A stretch of 64,000 bases of DNA from Lepidurus packardi (lineage: Eukaryota > Arthropoda > Branchiopoda > Notostraca > Triopsidae). This document shows, one piece after another, positions 63,431 through 64,000 of the stretch. The DNA lies in the NCBI GenBank assembly GCA_023053545.1, contig JAKZAN010000039.1, forward strand, positions 325,001 to 389,000. Reading direction: 5' to 3'. Position 1 is the first letter of the stretch, and each line of letters starts with the position of its first letter. Below the pieces are notes generated by a model, which saw only the letters and a list, made by a program, of their open reading frames with translations, was not told where the DNA came from and ran no database searches. The translations under genes were made by a program, and so were the position numbers.

Positions 63431-64000
63431 TACGGACTGAATTAATTCCTTACGGACTGAACTAATTCCTTACGGACTGAATTAATACCTTACGGACTGA
63501 ATTAAATCCTTTAGGACTGAATTAATTCCTTACGGACTGAATTAATTCCTTAATTAATTCCTTACGGACTGAATTAATTTCATACGGACTGAATTAATTC
63601 CTTACGTACTGAACTTATTCCTTACGGACTGATCCTTTAGGACTGAATTAATACGGACTGAATTAATTCCTTAATTAATTCCTTACGGACTGAATTAATT
63701 TCATACGGACTTGAACTTATTCCTTACGGACTGAATTAATTCCTTACGGACTGAAATAATTCCTTGCGTACTGAATTAATTCCTTACGGACTGAATTAAT
63801 ACCTTATGGACTGAATTAATACCTTACGGACTGAATTAATTCCTTACGGACTGAATTAATTCCTTACGGACTGAATTAATTCCTTACGGACTGAATTAAT
63901 TCCTTACTGACTGAATTAATTCCTTACGGACTGAATTAATTCCTTACGGACTGAATTAATTCCTTACGGTCTGAATTAATTCCTTACGGACTGAATGAAT
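63431..64000 (+). repeat. Start of a new HOR with scrambled joint
   Basis: Matches 60.71-61.1 kb twice. The first match runs from CCTTTAGG at 63,509 to about 63,630. Then GATCCTTTAGG (63,631) restarts the same string after loss of most of a monomer, followed by ATTAATACGGACTG (near 63,648, missing TCCTT) and TTCATACGGACTTGAAC (near 63,701, missing most of two monomers). After that the string settles (CCTTGCGTACTG at 63,762, +2,878 from 60,884) and runs off the window. Four deletions within 100 bp are unlike the rest of the array. Confidence 0.82.

Larger units (their letters stand above)
1..64000 (+). repeat. 20-bp tandem satellite array, whole window
   Basis: The unit is CTGAATTAATTCCTTACGGA, about 3,200 copies, all in one orientation, running off both ends of the window. 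GC content of the consensus is 7/20. Bases 3-12 (GAATTAATTC) form a perfect palindrome and bases 11-20 (TCCTTACGGA) an imperfect one. Each monomer has one CpG (ACGG), one AseI site (ATTAAT) and one TTAA. Most non-consensus monomers differ at one or two bases. No transposon, gene or unique segment interrupts the array. On the + strand TGA at base 2 and TAA at base 7, and on the - strand two TAA per unit, rotate through all three frames because 20 is not a multiple of 3, so open frames stay short. Known short-monomer arrays of this size belong to eukaryotic heterochromatin; which chromosome domain this is cannot be seen. I do not recognise the family. Confidence 0.98.

Noticed and set aside
1-64000. 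Protein-coding gene or repeat protein
   Set aside because: TGA and TAA on the + strand and two TAA on the - strand in each monomer hit every frame every 60 bp in the consensus. Any open stretch depends on chance variant runs and has no start or ribosome-site context.
1-64000. CRISPR array
   Set aside because: Regular spacing of short dyad repeats looks similar at first sight, but there are no unique spacers: repeat follows repeat directly.
1-64000. Plasmid or phage iteron origin
   Set aside because: Iterons of about 20 bp exist, but in small numbers next to a rep gene. Here there are thousands and no gene.
1-64000. Telomeric repeat
   Set aside because: The unit is 20 bp, has no G-run strand bias and does not match TTAGGG-, TTTAGGG- or TTAGG-type repeats.
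1-64000. Human-type satellite II/III (ATTCC) relative
   Set aside because: ATTCC occurs once per monomer and GGAATGAATG in a variant, but the four 5-bp quarters of the monomer do not resemble each other, so there is no pentamer substructure.
1-64000. CENP-B box
   Set aside because: No TTCG....A..CGGG-like arrangement is found in the consensus or the main variants. CGGA alone is not enough.
1-64000. Heat-shock elements
   Set aside because: GAATTAATTC has GAA and TTC in the right polarity, but they are four bases apart where the element needs two.
1-64000. Homeodomain sites or promoters (TAAT, TATA-like strings)
   Set aside because: ATTAAT occurs in almost every monomer because of the repeat itself, so its presence has no specific regulatory meaning. 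No unique promoter context exists.
1-64000. Transposon or miniature inverted-repeat element
   Set aside because: No terminal repeats, target-site duplications or non-satellite interior was seen. The AT-rich diverged marker pair is derived from the monomer by substitutions.
1-64000. Species identification from the monomer
   Set aside because: I do not recall this 20-mer from any named satellite and will not guess an organism from base composition alone.

Overview
The whole window is one uninterrupted tandem satellite. The unit is a 20-bp monomer, CTGAATTAATTCCTTACGGA, repeated about 3,200 times head to tail on the + strand. I found no gene, RNA gene, transposon, CRISPR array or unique-sequence island. 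In the consensus, each of the six reading frames meets two stop codons every 60 bp, so the array cannot carry a normal protein gene. A pure 64-kb short-monomer satellite with multi-kilobase higher-order structure points to constitutive heterochromatin (centromeric, pericentromeric, subtelomeric or sex-chromosome) of a eukaryotic nuclear genome. I do not recognise the monomer and cannot name the organism.

The information lies in the monomer variants and their order. Besides the consensus there are recurrent variants: a 32-bp unit with an internal 8-bp deletion; an 8+12-bp paired deletion that keeps a 40-bp length; a 39-bp, strongly diverged marker pair containing CTTTAGGATTG (67 copies by eye); TCCGTACGGA (perfect palindrome); TCCGTAAGGA (reverse complement of the normal half-monomer); TTACGTACTGAAC; and CpG-decay forms TTATGG and TTACAG. 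Strings of these variants recur in the same order, which defines nested higher-order repeats (HORs).

Layout, with boundaries good to roughly 50 bp. 1-480: partial copy of a 'W' variant string that returns at 45.0, 46.3 and 50.9 kb. 1,011-4,323: two copies of a 1.64-1.66-kb HOR, then a chimeric stub to 4,670. 4,671-7,698: two copies of a 1,514-bp HOR. 8.5-15.3 kb: a ~1.9-kb block repeated at a 4.88-kb offset, with 580/740-bp subunits between 12.3 and 14.4 kb. 14.17-22.6 kb: two ~4.1-4.3-kb copies carrying a 200-bp deletion and a 499-bp internal duplication. 25.68-28.33 kb: two 1,326-bp copies (723+603 subunits). 32.7-36.7 kb: two ~2-kb copies, then 652-bp units to 37.5 kb. 37.76-42.75 kb: two nearly identical 2,484/2,504-bp copies. 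44.36-46.87 kb: two ~1.28-kb copies. 48.93-52.8 kb: two ~2.3-kb copies. 54.37-59.7 kb: a 3.41-kb duplication containing 652-bp units. 61.2-63.4 kb: a displaced copy of 40.8-43.1 kb (offset 20,331), followed by a scrambled stretch at 63.6-63.7 kb.

Nearly every HOR offset I checked is a multiple of 20 bp once the known 12-bp, -1 and -4 bp variants are counted. This fits expansion by register-keeping homologous exchange, such as unequal crossing-over or break-induced copying. The most unusual signals are small: substitution pairs that look like quasi-palindrome template switching, one 23-bp insertion unlike anything else in the window (61,815-61,837), and the scrambled stretch near 63.65 kb.
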